Assembly (NCBI GenBank): GCA_947846985.1
Contig: CANTUZ010000012.1
Coordinates: forward strand, 24,700,135 to 24,764,134
From: Fratercula arctica
Lineage: Eukaryota > Chordata > Aves > Charadriiformes > Alcidae
Length of the DNA stretch: 64,000 bases
Reading direction: 5' to 3'
How positions within the stretch are numbered: position 1 is the first letter of the stretch; every line of letters starts with the position of its first letter. Below the pieces are notes generated by a model that saw nothing but the letters and a program-made list of their open reading frames with translations, ran no database searches and was not told the DNA's origin. Shown one piece after another: positions 44,977 through 57,896 of this stretch. A program made the translations under genes and the position numbers.

Positions 44977-47900
44977 CTGCAACAAATAATCAATAATCGT
45001 CTCTTCAGTTTGTCTTGTGCCCTATGCAAGTCTGTTAATGTTATTGTTGCAGAGGCACTTCAGAGACAGATAAAGGGGGTGGGGAAGAAACCAGCCATTT
45101 AAAATCTATTCCCAGGCTTCTTGTCCTGCCACGTAATGTGTCCTACCATCGGGCCATGGCCCTACTGCAGCTAGTAGACCTGCAGAAAATAATATGAATC
45201 CTTTGGCTATCAAGCAAACTAGACTGTATGGCCAGCACAGTATATATCACTGTGTGGATTTTCATGTATTTTGAACAAAAATGCACCACATCCCCTGCCC
45301 CAAATTTGGATGTAGCAATATGTTTATGGTGACACTGTTGTTGCACTACTAACTTACAATGTTCAGTTCAGTTACATTGCTATAAGTTTATTTAGTTTAG
45401 AATAAAAAAAGCCATCATAATATTAAGATGATAAAAATTAAGATGAAGCTCTGAAGTTTCCTTTGTATAAATCAATTTATTTTTGAATACACTTTGCTGC
45501 AACCTAGGACAAAGTACTGTTTGTTGTAAAGAGTTTCAGTAAATGTCCATGGACCCTCTCAGCTGTAAATGAATGTTTTTGAATAACACCAGTAATCTGA
45601 AGGTAATTAAAGTAGTTTATGCAAGGTGCAATAAACAGCCATTGTTGTGTCTACAGAACATTACTTTATGCTACTGTGAAGATGATGTCTTTTTAGCCTC
45701 CCAGCTGTTTTGAAAAAAAATTCAGAGGCCACTAGTCTGAAAGAAACAAGGACAAGATAATAACTAGAGACGCAATTAATCCCTGTGCTTTGGAATAGTA
45801 CAAATTGTTACAACAATCACAGAGAAAGCTGTACAGAGGTTATAGGAAGGCAAGTTAATGCAGTGCTTAAAAAAAAGAAACAAAGAGTGTTAGAATAGAC
45901 CTAAATTACAAGAGCAAAGAAATGAAAATACAACTTAATAAGAAACAAATGTTGCATGCTGTGTATTAACAGTGGAATGCTTGCAGAAAATATGGAAAAG
46001 TCTTTGTTTACTCAACCCTGACTCATGGGCAAAGGTTTACATAAACTGGGCTTCTTTCCTGATCACAAGTATGTGGGAAGTCCTACGGGGATGGGTAGTC
46101 AATAGGGCTTCTCAGTCACTTGAAATCAGGCACGTTTGGATTAATTCGTTCAGGGTAAAAACTTGGTCCCATAATCGTCAGCAACAAGCTCCCATTTTAT
46201 CACTGGGTCCAGAATCCCACTAACGCACCAGGCTCCAGCTCTGTTGCCAGTGCTGGCTTCAATGGGAGCAACACAGCGTGCTGGCAGTCAGGATCCGTCA
46301 CTGCGTCTCAGCCCTTGCTCCTCTACGTCAGCACACGTTGCCGTGTGTCTTCCCAAACCATCTCTGGTGCTCTGCTTCACTTGCTGGCACAAACGAGCTC
46401 TTGTCTTATGTGCAAAGAAGGAAACATTAGCAATAAAAATCCTCATTCATGAACATACAGAGCAGCTCCTGCTTTCCAAGGCCATCTTGCCTCTTTTAGC
46501 TGGACTCTCTCAAGCCTGCATCACCTCCAGAAATCCAGAGAGCCTTTGGTAGGCTAAGTGCCAGGACCAAGAACGTAGAGGTCTATATAGTGGGACATCA
46601 GAGTGGGAAGGGAAAAAGTACCTAGAAAGAACCACAGCAGATAATGTAAGCCCTTACTACAGTCTGTGGTAATTTAACGAAAGTAAGTAAAAATAAATAA
46701 ATATCTGACTCGGATCCAAGATGCAGCTGACCTAGTCTGAATAGGAACTAAAATGCAGTTGACCTATTGCATCGCTAAATTCACCTCCTCAAGGGGAAGG
46801 GATCAGTTACATACTTTTTTTCTGCTTTAAAAAAAGTTTTAATAAGTCTAAGAAACTTCTAGTGTTGGTAAATGTGAATGGTAAGTACTTGATGGATTGA
46901 ATTCATTCCCTCTTTGTGTGCTGACATCCTACTTGCTGCACAGGGAGATTCTACAGATGTACAGAAATGCTGCACAGGATGGGATGTTTCTTTATGGCAT
47001 TTCCGTGTGCTTTAAATCTCTGAAGAGTTTTCTGTGTGTGTGTTTTATATTGAGTCATTAAGTACAAAAACAAACTTATCACAAACCAACTTTGATCTAG
47101 GTTTCCTGTGATTTAGCTCTGCTGTCTATAGCATGCACTGAAATTCTACCTGATTGTTATTAGCTCCCCAAATATTTATATCACTCCAGATAATCAATGC
47201 TTATCACAGTCAATACAGGCGTTACAAGTTCCTCAAAGAAAGGCACTGTCAGCATAATAGCATTTTAATTATTGCAGCATATGTTTTCAAATGAGTCTTC
47301 TGTTTACAATATCAATTAAACAGGGTAACCATATATATCTAATTAATAGATGTTGCTAAAAATATTGTACATTTAAATCACAGCTTTTCCCACTAAATTC
47401 GTGAAGCAATAATGCAATGTCTTGGAGGTATTAATGTTCACTCAATTAATTTAAATCATGTTGCTAGTGCTGTTTTCTGTTTCATTCCCTTGCGTTTGCA
47501 CTCTCTACAGGATGTTTTTCATTCAACTGCTGTGTAAAACAAATCTGCTTGTGGGGGTTTAGTGATTTACAGTATCTGACTGGCACCAGTACATTAGTTA
47601 TTCTACATATAACTGAAAACATAATCGCAATATTTGGAGAAGTAGGGATAGCAGCATCTACTGGCTAGAAAGACGCAGACGACATGTTTTTTGTTATCAA
47701 GTGTGCTGTAAGTTCATGGGGAAGTTCAGGGGAGAACACACTGAGCCCTTCTGTCCCTCAGCTTCCCAGCTTTATGTAGCCTCTTACTCCCTGCACCATT
47801 TTAAAGTTCTTCAAAAAGAAGCGCAATGTTGCTTTTTTTAAAAAAGAAATTTCAGAGAAAACTGCTGTATTATATCTACTTTGTAAGGGAGACTAAACAT

Positions 47901-48200
47901 CTGTCTCCTAACAGAATCTAGTCCAGGAACGTCACAAGGATATTTCTATAGGGAGCACAGTCACGCTTTGAAGAGGGGAATTACTCTTTGTCTCTTTTTA
48001 AATGTACTTGCTGCTCGTGCAAGATATCAGGGAGCCAGTTCCGAATCAGAATATTGTATCTGTCTTCTGGCTAGATGCAAATCAGAAGCTAGATATCATA
48101 CAAATCAATGTGAAGACTTTTCATGCCTTAACTACCTAAAATTTCAATTATTTCCTGTCTGAAGAAGTTGTTGCAGGCAAGGGTGCATTTTGTAAAGGTC
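44977..48200. other. Unique DNA, no gene recognised
   Basis: No repeat family and no convincing gene. The stretch 47255-47465 is unusually dense in TAAT cores and is listed separately. Several plus- and minus-strand frames (45143-45346, 45972-46223, 46244-46552) are open by chance as far as I can tell. Confidence 0.55.
47255..47465. promoter_or_regulatory. Cluster of TAATTA/CAATTA motifs, possible enhancer
   Basis: Homeodomain-type cores occur at 47266-47271 (TAATTA), 47313-47318 (CAATTA), 47340-47345 (TAATTA within ctaattaatag) and 47443-47448 (CAATTA within tcaattaattt), with ATTAAT near 47430. The interval also has mixed, non-repetitive composition and lacks homopolymers, as conserved noncoding elements often do. 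AT-rich background produces such motifs by chance, so this is weak. Confidence 0.2.
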
Positions 48201-48227
48201 TTTTTTTTTTTTTTTTTTTTTTTTTTT
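48201..48227. repeat. T27 homopolymer
   Basis: The longest pure mononucleotide run in the window. No associated element body recognised. Confidence 0.85.
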
Positions 48228-48371
48228 GGCATACATCTGAGACAAACCATCTCTGGATCGAAACAGGTCTTTGGAAAAACCTAAAATATTTGCCAAGTAA
48301 ATAATAGGCACACCTTGATTTTTCAGGGATTAATTTATTCTAGAATTTTTTTTTATATCCTCTTTATCCAG

Positions 48372-48432
48372 GCATATGATCGCCTGGGCATTTGAAACAA
48401 AAAAAGGCAGAGAACACAAGCATTAATGGATG
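48372..48432 (+). other. Exon-like segment, 61 nt, noncoding
   Basis: The acceptor side is excellent (T9, then 'atatcctctttatccag') and the donor is near-consensus ('ATG|gtaagtatt'). All three frames contain stops, so if spliced it would be a noncoding exon (lncRNA, 5' UTR) or a poison exon. A second segment of the same kind on the same strand lies at 50982-51065. Pseudo-exons with good sites do occur by chance. Confidence 0.3.
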
Positions 48433-48609
48433 GTAAGTATTTCCTAGGTACAAAGACTATTGACCATAAAAATGGTTTAAAATCATGAGAAAGACAGTTA
48501 AACTGGTAAAAGGCTCTTACTATAAGATTTCAGAGGGCTCTGGATATTGGCCCCTTTATACATTTTTGTATCTTTATATTGACACAAATACAAGAATTGA
48601 CATATTTAC

Positions 48610-48651
48610 CTATTTCAGTAGTCTGACCTTCAATAGTGACCTCATCTTGAG
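48610..48651 (-). other. Exon-like segment, 42 nt, minus strand
   Basis: Minus-strand acceptor 'acataagacttgtattacag' (mediocre pyrimidine tract) and donor 'ATAG|gtaaatatg'. One frame is open and begins QDEVTIEGQTTEI; it starts after two bases and leaves one base. Joined to 44915-44976, that base completes a Glu codon before YHIAIQG, keeping the frame. Taken alone it is weak. Confidence 0.15.
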
Positions 48652-48946
48652 CTGTAATACAAGTCTTATGTACTGTACACGTCTTATTTACTCGCTGTAG
48701 CTAATGCCCAGGAGCACTGGATTGCAATGCCAGACATTTTTAGTTGAACCTACTAAATCTTTCCATAAAAAAATTAAAATAATGCTCAAAGCATATGCAT
48801 ATTTATGTTCAATATTTATTTTTCCATATTCGGATTCACTTCTCACTAAAATAAAATTAAAAACACTGCTGAAAAGGATGAACACATTGCTTTTATTACT
48901 GTTCTAATGCCATAAATCTACAATTTTTTGCCTCTGATGTATACGG

Positions 48947-48979
48947 ATATGTATACACACACATATATATGCACGCACA
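48947..48979. repeat. 33-bp strict purine-pyrimidine alternation
   Basis: Every step alternates purine and pyrimidine, with CA/TG and CGCA steps at the ends and TA steps in the middle. Such tracts can adopt left-handed DNA, although the TA-rich centre makes this less favourable. Confidence 0.75.
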
Positions 48980-49440
48980 AGTAGACGTATATATGTCTGC
49001 TGAAATTCTTCGTACTTCCAACTCACAATGGTTACAATAACCAAAGTTTTTCTGGAAAATTCCTGCTCCTGGGGTTACTGGATTAGTTCAGAATTTCAGC
49101 TTCTGTTCAAAACACAGGCTTCCTGGAACCTCAAAAACATCTGGTAAATTGGAATCTTCCAGTCCAGATTCAAAATGCATATAACATTATTAAGTTATCT
49201 CTGTATTTAGAAGGAGAGAGTAACTTGGATAAACACTTATTTGAAAGTTTATAATCAAGCTGGATGAGTCTTCTACTGCTATTTTTTGCAGGCATACAGA
49301 CTGGTCATTTTACAAGTAGCGCTGCATAGTCTTTCTAAATCTCCAAAGACTCTGTGTTTCTAGTTATGTTAACTCCCAAAGGCGTGTCTTTTCTGCTAGA
49401 AAATGGTATCTTATATGTCATCTTTATTGTTGCTTACTAG
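48980..49440. other. Unique DNA
   Basis: No repeat or gene recognised. A further minus-strand exon-like segment, 49027-49077 (donor CCATT|gtgagttgg, acceptor 'ctgaactaatccag'), has one open frame beginning TPGAGIFQKNFGYCNH, and its phases would join to 48610-48651 through a Ser codon. Confidence 0.3.
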
Positions 49441-49500
49441 AATCATAGAATCATTTAGGTGGAAAAAGACCTTTAAGATCATTGACTCCAACTGTAAATT
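49441..49500 (-). mobile_element. Short CR1 LINE 3' tail
   Basis: 'aatcatagaatcatttaggt' followed by 'ggaaaaagacctttaagatc' and 'attgactccaac' is the reverse complement of the last ~60 bases of a CR1 element. The homology stops near 49500, so this is a minimal, extremely 5'-truncated insertion. The octamer repeat sits at the left end, giving minus-strand orientation. Confidence 0.88.
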
Positions 49501-50981
49501 AAGAATTTGGATGAGGTTTTTTTTTTTTTTTCTCTTTTTGAATGAGCCTTTTTTTCCCAACAGGTTTGTTTCATCCAGGACCTGGTTAGAAAAAACTTTC
49601 CTGATTTTATATATTTTCACTTTCCAAATTCAAAGTGATGTCTTGAGCTCACTTAGATGGTGTCATAAGACCATTGACTACCATCACAAACTATTTAAAG
49701 ATGCAAACTAAAAAGTAAGCTAAGGCTAAGTTGACTAAATTCAGGATTGAATGTCAGCTCTTATTCCTAGAAAACAGTTGCACAGGTGCAGATAATTTTT
49801 GATGCAGTGGATAAAATCTATATCCTTTTGGCATTCTTTTGATTGCTTCTGTACAATGACCCTGCTGAAGGATTCTGAGAAATGAGATACTCATGCTGTG
49901 TGAACGACTGTCCTATCCATGCACAAACAGCACCAGTTTAGGCTAACACCCAGTGCAGTGGCTTCGTATTTACTTCCCAGATGCATGAGTGGGAATAAAG
50001 CACTAGCTATTGACCTGAGAATGTAAATACGAAAGAAAACTGGAAAAAAAGGGACACGTTGGTAATGCAAATTCCATTTTAAGATTAAGGGAATAGTCAC
50101 AGGAAATATTTGTGGTTGAACATACTCTTCCTCTGCTGATTTCTATTTGATACATACCTTAATTTTCTCTTTTACACCATTAAAATATAGAGAAAGGGTT
50201 TTAACGCAGAGAGTTAAATTTGTGGTAACAACCATTATTCTAAATGTGCAGAGGTGCACTTGTGAGCTGTATCTTCAGTGAGCTGGCCTGTTGCATTGAT
50301 CTCGGAGGACAATAACTAACATTAGGAGATTCGGTGCCACTAGAAGGGCAGTAGATTAAAAGTTGATCCAGTGTTTTCCTTCAGCATAGATTGGTTCTCT
50401 TCAAGTAAAGTTTCAGGTCACTTCTGGGGCATCATTGCAGGTAAATGAGCACTGATTTTATTAGCCTCTCTAGCAGATAAGAAGGTTTCAGTTTTAATGA
50501 ATGCAAGATCAAATATTTGACAAAAAGTGAAAAGCAAAGACTGGAGGTATATGCCCTAAAGTGAAAGAGGGAGGAGAATAATGAGTTTGAAAAGAATAAA
50601 ACATAGATTGCTTAGTGGAAAAGAATGCTACAAAGGTCTCTGTGTGAATCTTCAGTTCCAGGAGTTTCTGCCGATGCCTTTTATTACTATTTCAAGTAAC
50701 CAGGTACATATGGCATGTTTGTAAGTAAAGCAGTCAATGAAGTTAGTTACACCTCTGCATTTATTACCTTACCCCTGAGTATTATTAACTTTTACATTCC
50801 CCATAAAATATAATTTATCACTTAAATAATTTGCTTTGTGTCAGGGTTCAGTGTGCTCCAGTGCTTTCCTGCTCATTAAATGAGATATTTTTACTTAATG
50901 AGCCCAGAATGTCCTTTGCATTTAACATTAGAATTGATTTCAAACACTCCATTTTTCTAACATATTTGTGTGTAATTTCAG

Positions 50982-51065
50982 AATGTGGACTTCATCCCAC
51001 AATCTTACAGTGAAGAAAAAAGAGCTACAAAGAATAATGATCCATGAATTCTAGAGAGGGACACG
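50982..51065 (+). other. Exon-like segment, 84 nt, with stops in all frames
   Basis: Preceded by 'tttttctaacatatttgtgtgtaatttcag' (branch-like CTAAC, T-rich tract) and followed by 'gtaagtatgg' after ACG. Although 84 is a multiple of three, each frame has a stop, which fits a lncRNA exon or a poison cassette. The strong signals on both sides and the spacing from 48372-48432 are the reasons for listing it. Confidence 0.3.
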
Positions 51066-52851
51066 GTAAGTATGGGTGAATAATTTAAAAAAACCTATTA
51101 TCTACTTGCACTTGCATTCTTTCATCTAGTTTGAAAGTTTGACTTACTATTTGAGCCTGATGCTGCAGTTATCACATGCATAATACGCTATTAGGAAAGA
51201 GTTTTTTGAAGGAATAGCAAGATACTGATTTCCATGAGATTTACAAGAATATAAAACCAGCCCTGCCCTTAGATGTGTGTGTGTGACATGCTCATTCATG
51301 TAACAGACAGGTAGTCTTTCAAAGGTGTGCACTTCACATATAAAACATATATCTATAGGATAAATGAATATCGTAGAACTCTAGCAATGTGCACCTAATG
51401 GGGATCTGCTTCATCTCTTCACAATTGCGAATAATCACTTTGCAATTAATTAAAAAAATCTGAGTAGAGAAACCCTCTGTTGTGCAGTAAATAATTTGCT
51501 TATAATGGTCATTGGAACAAAAAAGCAGCCCAAATATCTGAGCTACCTCAGCAATTCCAGGGTAAACGCTGTACCATTACACTTTAAATGGAATTGTGCC
51601 ACCAGCTAGATCTCAAGGAGTCAGTGAGTAGTATGTTATGGATTCACGACTGGGTGTTCATTTGAGTCCATTATAACAAATGTCACCATCAGCTGTACAC
51701 CACTAACACGCAGAGCGCGAGTCTGATCGGTCAGGTGCTCATGATCCATGGCAATGTGCGTGGCATGAAACACTCAATAAAGGATAGAAAAGCTGAAATT
51801 TAATCTCATAAGAAATACTAATATTGTAATATAGATTTTTTTTTTTTATTCTGAATGAAAAGTGAAAAAATAGTAACTTAGGAAATAAGCAAACCCAAAA
51901 CTCTGGTATATTTAACTGAACTGAACAGTGTCATCTTCAGACTGTTTTTAGCCATCATTAAACATCATATGCATATTTTTCCATGGTTGCACCATCTCAC
52001 CTGATTAACAGCTTGGGCCTCTCTTTCTGTTTGTTCCTCTGTACCATGTTCCTCGGCTGGACTCCTTTTCCTATGGGGCATGTGCAATCATCTAACTGCC
52101 GTGAGTCAGCTGAACGTGGTGGAAGTGTGTATTGTGGGATGTGCCATGGCTACCATGGCACGCAGTGAGCAAAGGAGGCGAGCATGAGGGAACACGGGTC
52201 CCCTAACTGCAGGGAGGCAATCTGTGGCTCGGTGTAGAGGCTCAGTAGCCTTCCTCAACACGCTGTCATGTTTACCAAAGGAAATGTCAAAATTCCTATT
52301 AGACCGACAGTATCAAGTTATTTGAAAAAAGCTTTTAAAATAGTGAAATAATATTGCATGAGATTGTGTCATGCCTAATAGGTCAAGGAGAAAAAGAACA
52401 GTTGTGGTAATAGGAGTAACCTAGTAATGTGATTATCCATACAAGTGTACTAAATGTGAAATCTTTATCTTTGTCAAGTAGGGAGAGAAAAACAAACGTA
52501 AAATGTAGAATCAACTGTTGATTGTAATTTAGTGAAGGCTGAACACACCCAGGTTACTTATTAACACTATCTCATAATTGAACAGGCTATTAAGTAACAT
52601 TCACCTGTGACATGGATTGGGGAAACAATGTTGTCAAATAGGTGAAGTCTTCTCTTGGCACTGCCACCAGGAAGTGCATCATGTACCCCCAGGAAATCAG
52701 TTTGTTTTGCTTTTCCTTACTGTCCTTCATCTGTTTTGTCCATTTAACCTGCAGATAGTTGAGGCTGGTACATTCAACTAACCTGAATTAAGAATGCACA
52801 TTTTTTTTTCATATTTTTTCACTGTAAAATGAAAAGGAAGAGCTGTTTCCA

Positions 52852-52866
52852 CCCCCCACCCCCCCC
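52852..52866. repeat. C6-A-C8 run
   Basis: On the minus strand this is G8-T-G6. It nearly, but not fully, meets a four-run quadruplex pattern. Confidence 0.7.
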
Positions 52867-53215
52867 GGAGTTTGCTCCAGGGAAATACAGAAATATCACT
52901 TTAGATACTTACTAAAGTCCGTAATATTGTGGTGTATGTATATGGACAGATGAGATCTCAAAAGATAAAAGATTTTTTTTTTTCTCCTGATACTGTACTA
53001 AAAATAGATGTGCCCTTCATTTCATTACAATTTTAAAGAGGGATGTGAGATATTTTAAATTTTTTTTAAATTACTTTACTAGAGGATTATTATCATTGAC
53101 TGTTATGTTTCAAATTCTAATACCAAGGAATTTATTTTTTAAATGAAAAATAAGTGATTTCAGTAAAATATCTAACTGAAATAGAGATCCATTAAAAAAT
53201 GTATTATCTCCTGCA

Positions 53216-53265
53216 CTCTGGGTGGACAGTAATTTGGTTGCTCTGGGTGGATAATAATTTGGTTG
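53216..53265. repeat. Tandem duplication, 2 x 25 bp
   Basis: Units 53216-53240 and 53241-53265 differ at two positions (acagtaat versus ataataat). The high identity of the two copies implies a fairly recent local duplication. Confidence 0.9.
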
Positions 53266-56200
53266 CCAGAGAATGAAAATGCTGGGGATGTCTCAGTGTG
53301 CACAGGAGGGAAAATGTGATTGCACGTACTGGAGAAATTACTGTGATGGGTCAGCAAGACTTTTGGGAGAGGGTTTTCTGTGTTCCTGAGTTAAAATCAA
53401 GACTGGACCTGTGGTTGTTGTAAAACAGGAGATTTTTTCCCCTTTAACTTCCACCAGTCTTACAGGCAAATGCAAGTTCTAAGAAATTGCAAGGATATTA
53501 TAGAGGGGTCACCCTATCTATTCCTATGACTGACAGAGTTTCCATTTCATTACTATGTGTACAGCTGATCATGGTACAGGTATTAGGATATAATTTTTCC
53601 CACCAGGGAACTGCCAAGGCAGGTTTTTGGTTGCTGTTGTTGTTGTTTTAGTCAATGGTGTGAGCTTAAGACTGGGGAAAAGTAGTTTGTTGTGGAAAGT
53701 CTCTGGCAGACTAGGCAAAACCTGTGGCAAACCACTCGCACATGAGGTATTGCAGAGCTGTGGTCATTGTCACTAGTGAAAAAGGACTAACAAGTGCCCT
53801 GCAGACTAACTGGAGGATCTTCATGTGGGCCATTTCAGGGAAGTGAGGAGCACAGCAACCAAAGACAATATCTTGATTTTTCTCTGCTATTCAAGGTTGC
53901 TTGTCTGAGACCAAAAATGGTTAAAGAGGAGATAAATGTCAGATAGGTAAGGCATGGTGTTTAAGGGGTAGAACATTGCTCCACTGTGCTTGTATCAAAG
54001 GCTACAGTATATGCATCTGTAAGCAACAAATTTCACTTAGATTTATATTTGGTTTGTAAATCAACCATTTGTAGTTGAGAAATAATCTATGCGGTTTCAG
54101 GAGAGGGTGAGATAAAGGTGCTTATCAGATTCCTTTTGGGGATGGCAGTAAGTAGTTTATAGCCAGTTTCAGTTAACATAAGCCTTCCATAAATAAGATA
54201 CATAACTTTTTACACATGTAGACTAAGGCCAAAGGCTACCTTCGCTCCTTGAGAGCACTGACATTAAATTTTTTATTAGTACCCATGATGAATAATGCAC
54301 TTGACTTCATTTTTGACAACTATCGAGAGAAACTACACATATTTCTTGCAAATGTCCGTAAATAGCCAACTTTAATGCTGAAGAAAAGTTTGTTTTTCTT
54401 TTAAATTAATTACTTCTTTTCTGAGTTTAAGCTGTTTACCTCCTGTTGCGTGCAGCCTTTCTTGCAGCCCTGGTATTCCTGTTGCTGCCATCATATTGTT
54501 TGTGTGCTCGTGGCTGGCTTTCAAGCTATCATTTCTTTTTGTCCCGGGGCTATGTGGTATACTTTTACAAAGGGGTCCTGGATTTAATATTGCTGCTGTC
54601 ATCCACTTTGCCCATACTGTGTATACTTGCAGGTGCTCACAAACTCTTGAAGAGAAATGCGAATTGCTGTTCTTAAATCTTCTAAACACCAGGGATTGTC
54701 TTCATTCACGCTATCTGCCACTGCGTGTGTGTTCATCTAGAGGTATTTGTGCACTCTCCTGCTTTTATAGCTCAGATTCTTCATGCTTTTCTATTTGAGT
54801 CTTGTAGTGTTTTGACTCCTCTGTTATGTTTGGGATGCTCCCATATTGGTTTCAATTTGGCTGCAGTGTCTTCCCTTGCTTGCAAAATTCCAGGCTTCAT
54901 TTTAGTTCTTCCATACACCGTTTTCGAGTGTTTTGTACCAAATCCCAAACACCATCTGGCTTTCTACCAGGAAGCTAACCCTTCCCTCCATATTGTGAGA
55001 TCAATTGTAGTTCAGCCCAAGATCAATTAAAGACAGCTCTGTGTTTTATCTCTCCATTTGTACTGCTTGCTTGAAATTGAATTTCTTGGATCTTTTTGCA
55101 TTGCGAGCATATTGCATGTAGGCTGATTCAAATCTCTTTCTAACCACTGCAAATCTTAAATGAACTTTAAAGTAGATATTTGCTGAAAGTTGAGAGTGAT
55201 ACAGGGCAGAATTTGTTAGTATCCTATGTTCTTGGGAAGTTAAACTGCAGTGAGAAATGCTAGGCAGCCTAGAACTTTGACCTGAATTTCTGAAATTTCT
55301 GAACCGTGATCTGAAAATCATAATTTAGTTAAAGAAAAAAAGACTCTGTAAATGAAGCTGCTTCTGATGTTCATGAATCTTAAAACTTTGCCAGTCTGCA
55401 ACAATTTTCTTCTTTTACATGTTAAACGCACAATGCTTCCATGAGGAAAATGGACTTGACTCTCCTTAGACATTGTACTGTATTAATGGCACTGGTTCAC
55501 TCATATTTTATTCATTAAATAATATTTGTCAATGTGTTTTTCTATTTTAAATTCTTACTGTAAAAGAGAGCATTATCACCTCAAAGCATTTGGTTCCTAG
55601 AGTGAATGCCAATACTATCCAGTCACGCCATACTCTCCTAATTATGCTGAGGGTTTCTTTCCTAACAGCATCTATTTTAGGGTGTCAACAATACTTCAGT
55701 TAAATGTAGTGTAAAGTGCACTTATTTAGCAAACTTGTCCTTCAGAAAAGGGTTTTTTTGTCTTTAAAACACCGCGAGATTGTTTCTTTCTGTCAGTGCA
55801 TGATACAGTAGAAATCTTAAATCAATAACACTTTTTATTCCTATGCAGTTGATGCATAACATCCTTCTTCACACAGAGGTTTAATGTGTTGTAAATTAAT
55901 TATCTGGAATGAGTACAGGGTCAATGGACCTTGGTATGACCGGGATGTAATGTTAAAGTGTTCCATTTCCTCCCAGCCCTGCTCAGCTCTCCTGCCGACT
56001 CTTTTATATGTGTCAGTTATGCCATCTTCTGCAGTTTGTTCCCTTAAGTGTTGTTAATGCCCCTCTAGGGCTTGATCGATAGGAAAAATTTGCTTTACCA
56101 TAAATTTGTCCAACAATTTTCTTTCTTCTGAAGATGGAGTATCTTTATTAACTGTACTTGTATAATGCTTCTCAGTAAACTGTTCTTACTCTTACTGAAG

Positions 56201-57896
56201 CTTAAAACAATAGCCTTATTTTAAATCATCAAGACATTGCAAAGATTCTGCATAAGCAGATACAGACCTAGTTTTTGGCTTTTAGGTATCTAAAAATTAA
56301 TCAACTACGCTTGAAGTTTCTGGCAGGAGAAGTTTTGCTTTACTGCTTCTATACAGCAAACCACATAGATGAATAAAACTGTTATTAGCTGTGAAAAAAT
56401 ACCGAGGGAGAGATTCTCAACCATGAACAGCGCAATTAAAACAGGCATTCACTGGGTTTAAAGTAGCCAATTTCCTTTAAAAATTGGAGAGGCCACCTCT
56501 ATTATTTTTTTTGAAGCCAGCTTGGCTATTAGTTGCTAGGGTAACAAGATCCAAGACAGTGAATGTGGCCTGTCCAGGCAGCACAGTGTTATGGGGGTGT
56601 AAGATAAGAAAGAAATGCTGGCAGGAACATTCAATTATAGATAATTTTAATTTTTATTTAATAATTTATTTATCCTTTTACTGCAAGAAGGATGGTCAAA
56701 ATATGTATACGTTCTAATTAAAAAGGTGCTGATACGGCAACATTTCAATTGTCTTCCCTGAGTAACAAATGACACTAAACTATTTAAGCAGCAAACACTT
56801 CAAATCTCACTGAAAAAAAAAAAAGAGATGCTACTTAAAACTCATGGCATGTTGGTGGGATCAATTTAACGTACTGTGCTGTGTCAATGTCACTTTCATA
56901 AACTTTTGCTGAAGTGCTTTTCCTACTGTATGTTGAATGATGTTGTCAGGACTGTGAGTCGGGGGTACGGTGGATTCAAGTCTACTTTACTTCCCTTGAT
57001 GAAAAGGTCACTGCCACTTGTAAATCTGTTTTACTCCCTGCACACTTGTTAGTGTCAAAGTCTGTCAGCTCTGTGGGATGTTAAAATTATACAACTGTAG
57101 TAGGAACAAGGATCACAAATTCCCAAGTGGTACATCCCAAGAAAAAGTCTCTGATCTTTGTGTAAAAGTTCCATAGAAAGTTTTTCATTCAGGATTTTCA
57201 GCTCACTTTGGCTTGATTGCAGAAATAAACAACATTTCTATTTCATGCCTCCCATCTGGTGGGCTTTCCCTAACGATAGCTCATCACAGGGCCACTTATT
57301 ATGTCTGTAGCCCAGGGTTGCAAGTGAAACAATCCCCTCTGCTTTATTTTTTTAAGGCTGTAAAGGCTGTAAGGCCTCCAATTAGAGCACAATTAAAACT
57401 TGGCCTGTGTTGTGTTATGTGACTATGTTTTGACAAATCATCACAATAGATCAGCTTCAGAAGGCCTTGCAATTATTCATAAATTATTTGGAAAATACAA
57501 GTAATAAACAAGAAATAAAACAACTGACCAATTTTGGACAGGAAAAACAAGCCACCAAACCAACCTCCCAACAAATGCAAGTAATGCAAATGATAAAAAC
57601 TTCAAAAAACCTCAGCTCTTTTTTTGTCCTTTACTCCTAGCATCATCTGAACTCATACGCAAAGACAGGTTTTTATTCAGCAGTTTTCCCGCAGAAGTTG
57701 CCATACTTTACTAGTGAACTGCAGCAAATGCAATGAGAGTGAAACCAGCTGGAGTGCCAACAGCGGATGTGTCCTGCTGAGTTTGATTGATTACAACATA
57801 AAGAGTTTTTGAAGTTTTATGATCTGCCTGTACAGGAGATGGACACAAAGTTCTTTCCATGTGAAGTATAGCCAGAGCTTTTAGGTGGTCAATTAC

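Larger units (their letters stand above)
49501..57896. other. Unique AT-rich DNA, no gene recognised
   Basis: Contains a noncoding exon-like segment (50982-51065), a C-rich run (52852-52866), a 25-bp tandem duplication (53216-53265) and a TTG run (53630-53649). At 54430-55030 three overlapping plus-strand frames are open because the stretch is pyrimidine-rich; their translations are hydrophobic and cysteine-rich but match nothing I know. Confidence 0.55.

Noticed and set aside
48201..48227. T27 as the tail of a minus-strand retrocopy
   Set aside because: No gene-like body next to it and no flanking direct repeat.
54430..55030. Overlapping hydrophobic plus-strand frames resembling membrane segments
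   Set aside because: A pyrimidine-rich stretch gives hydrophobic codons in every frame; no conserved start or family signal.
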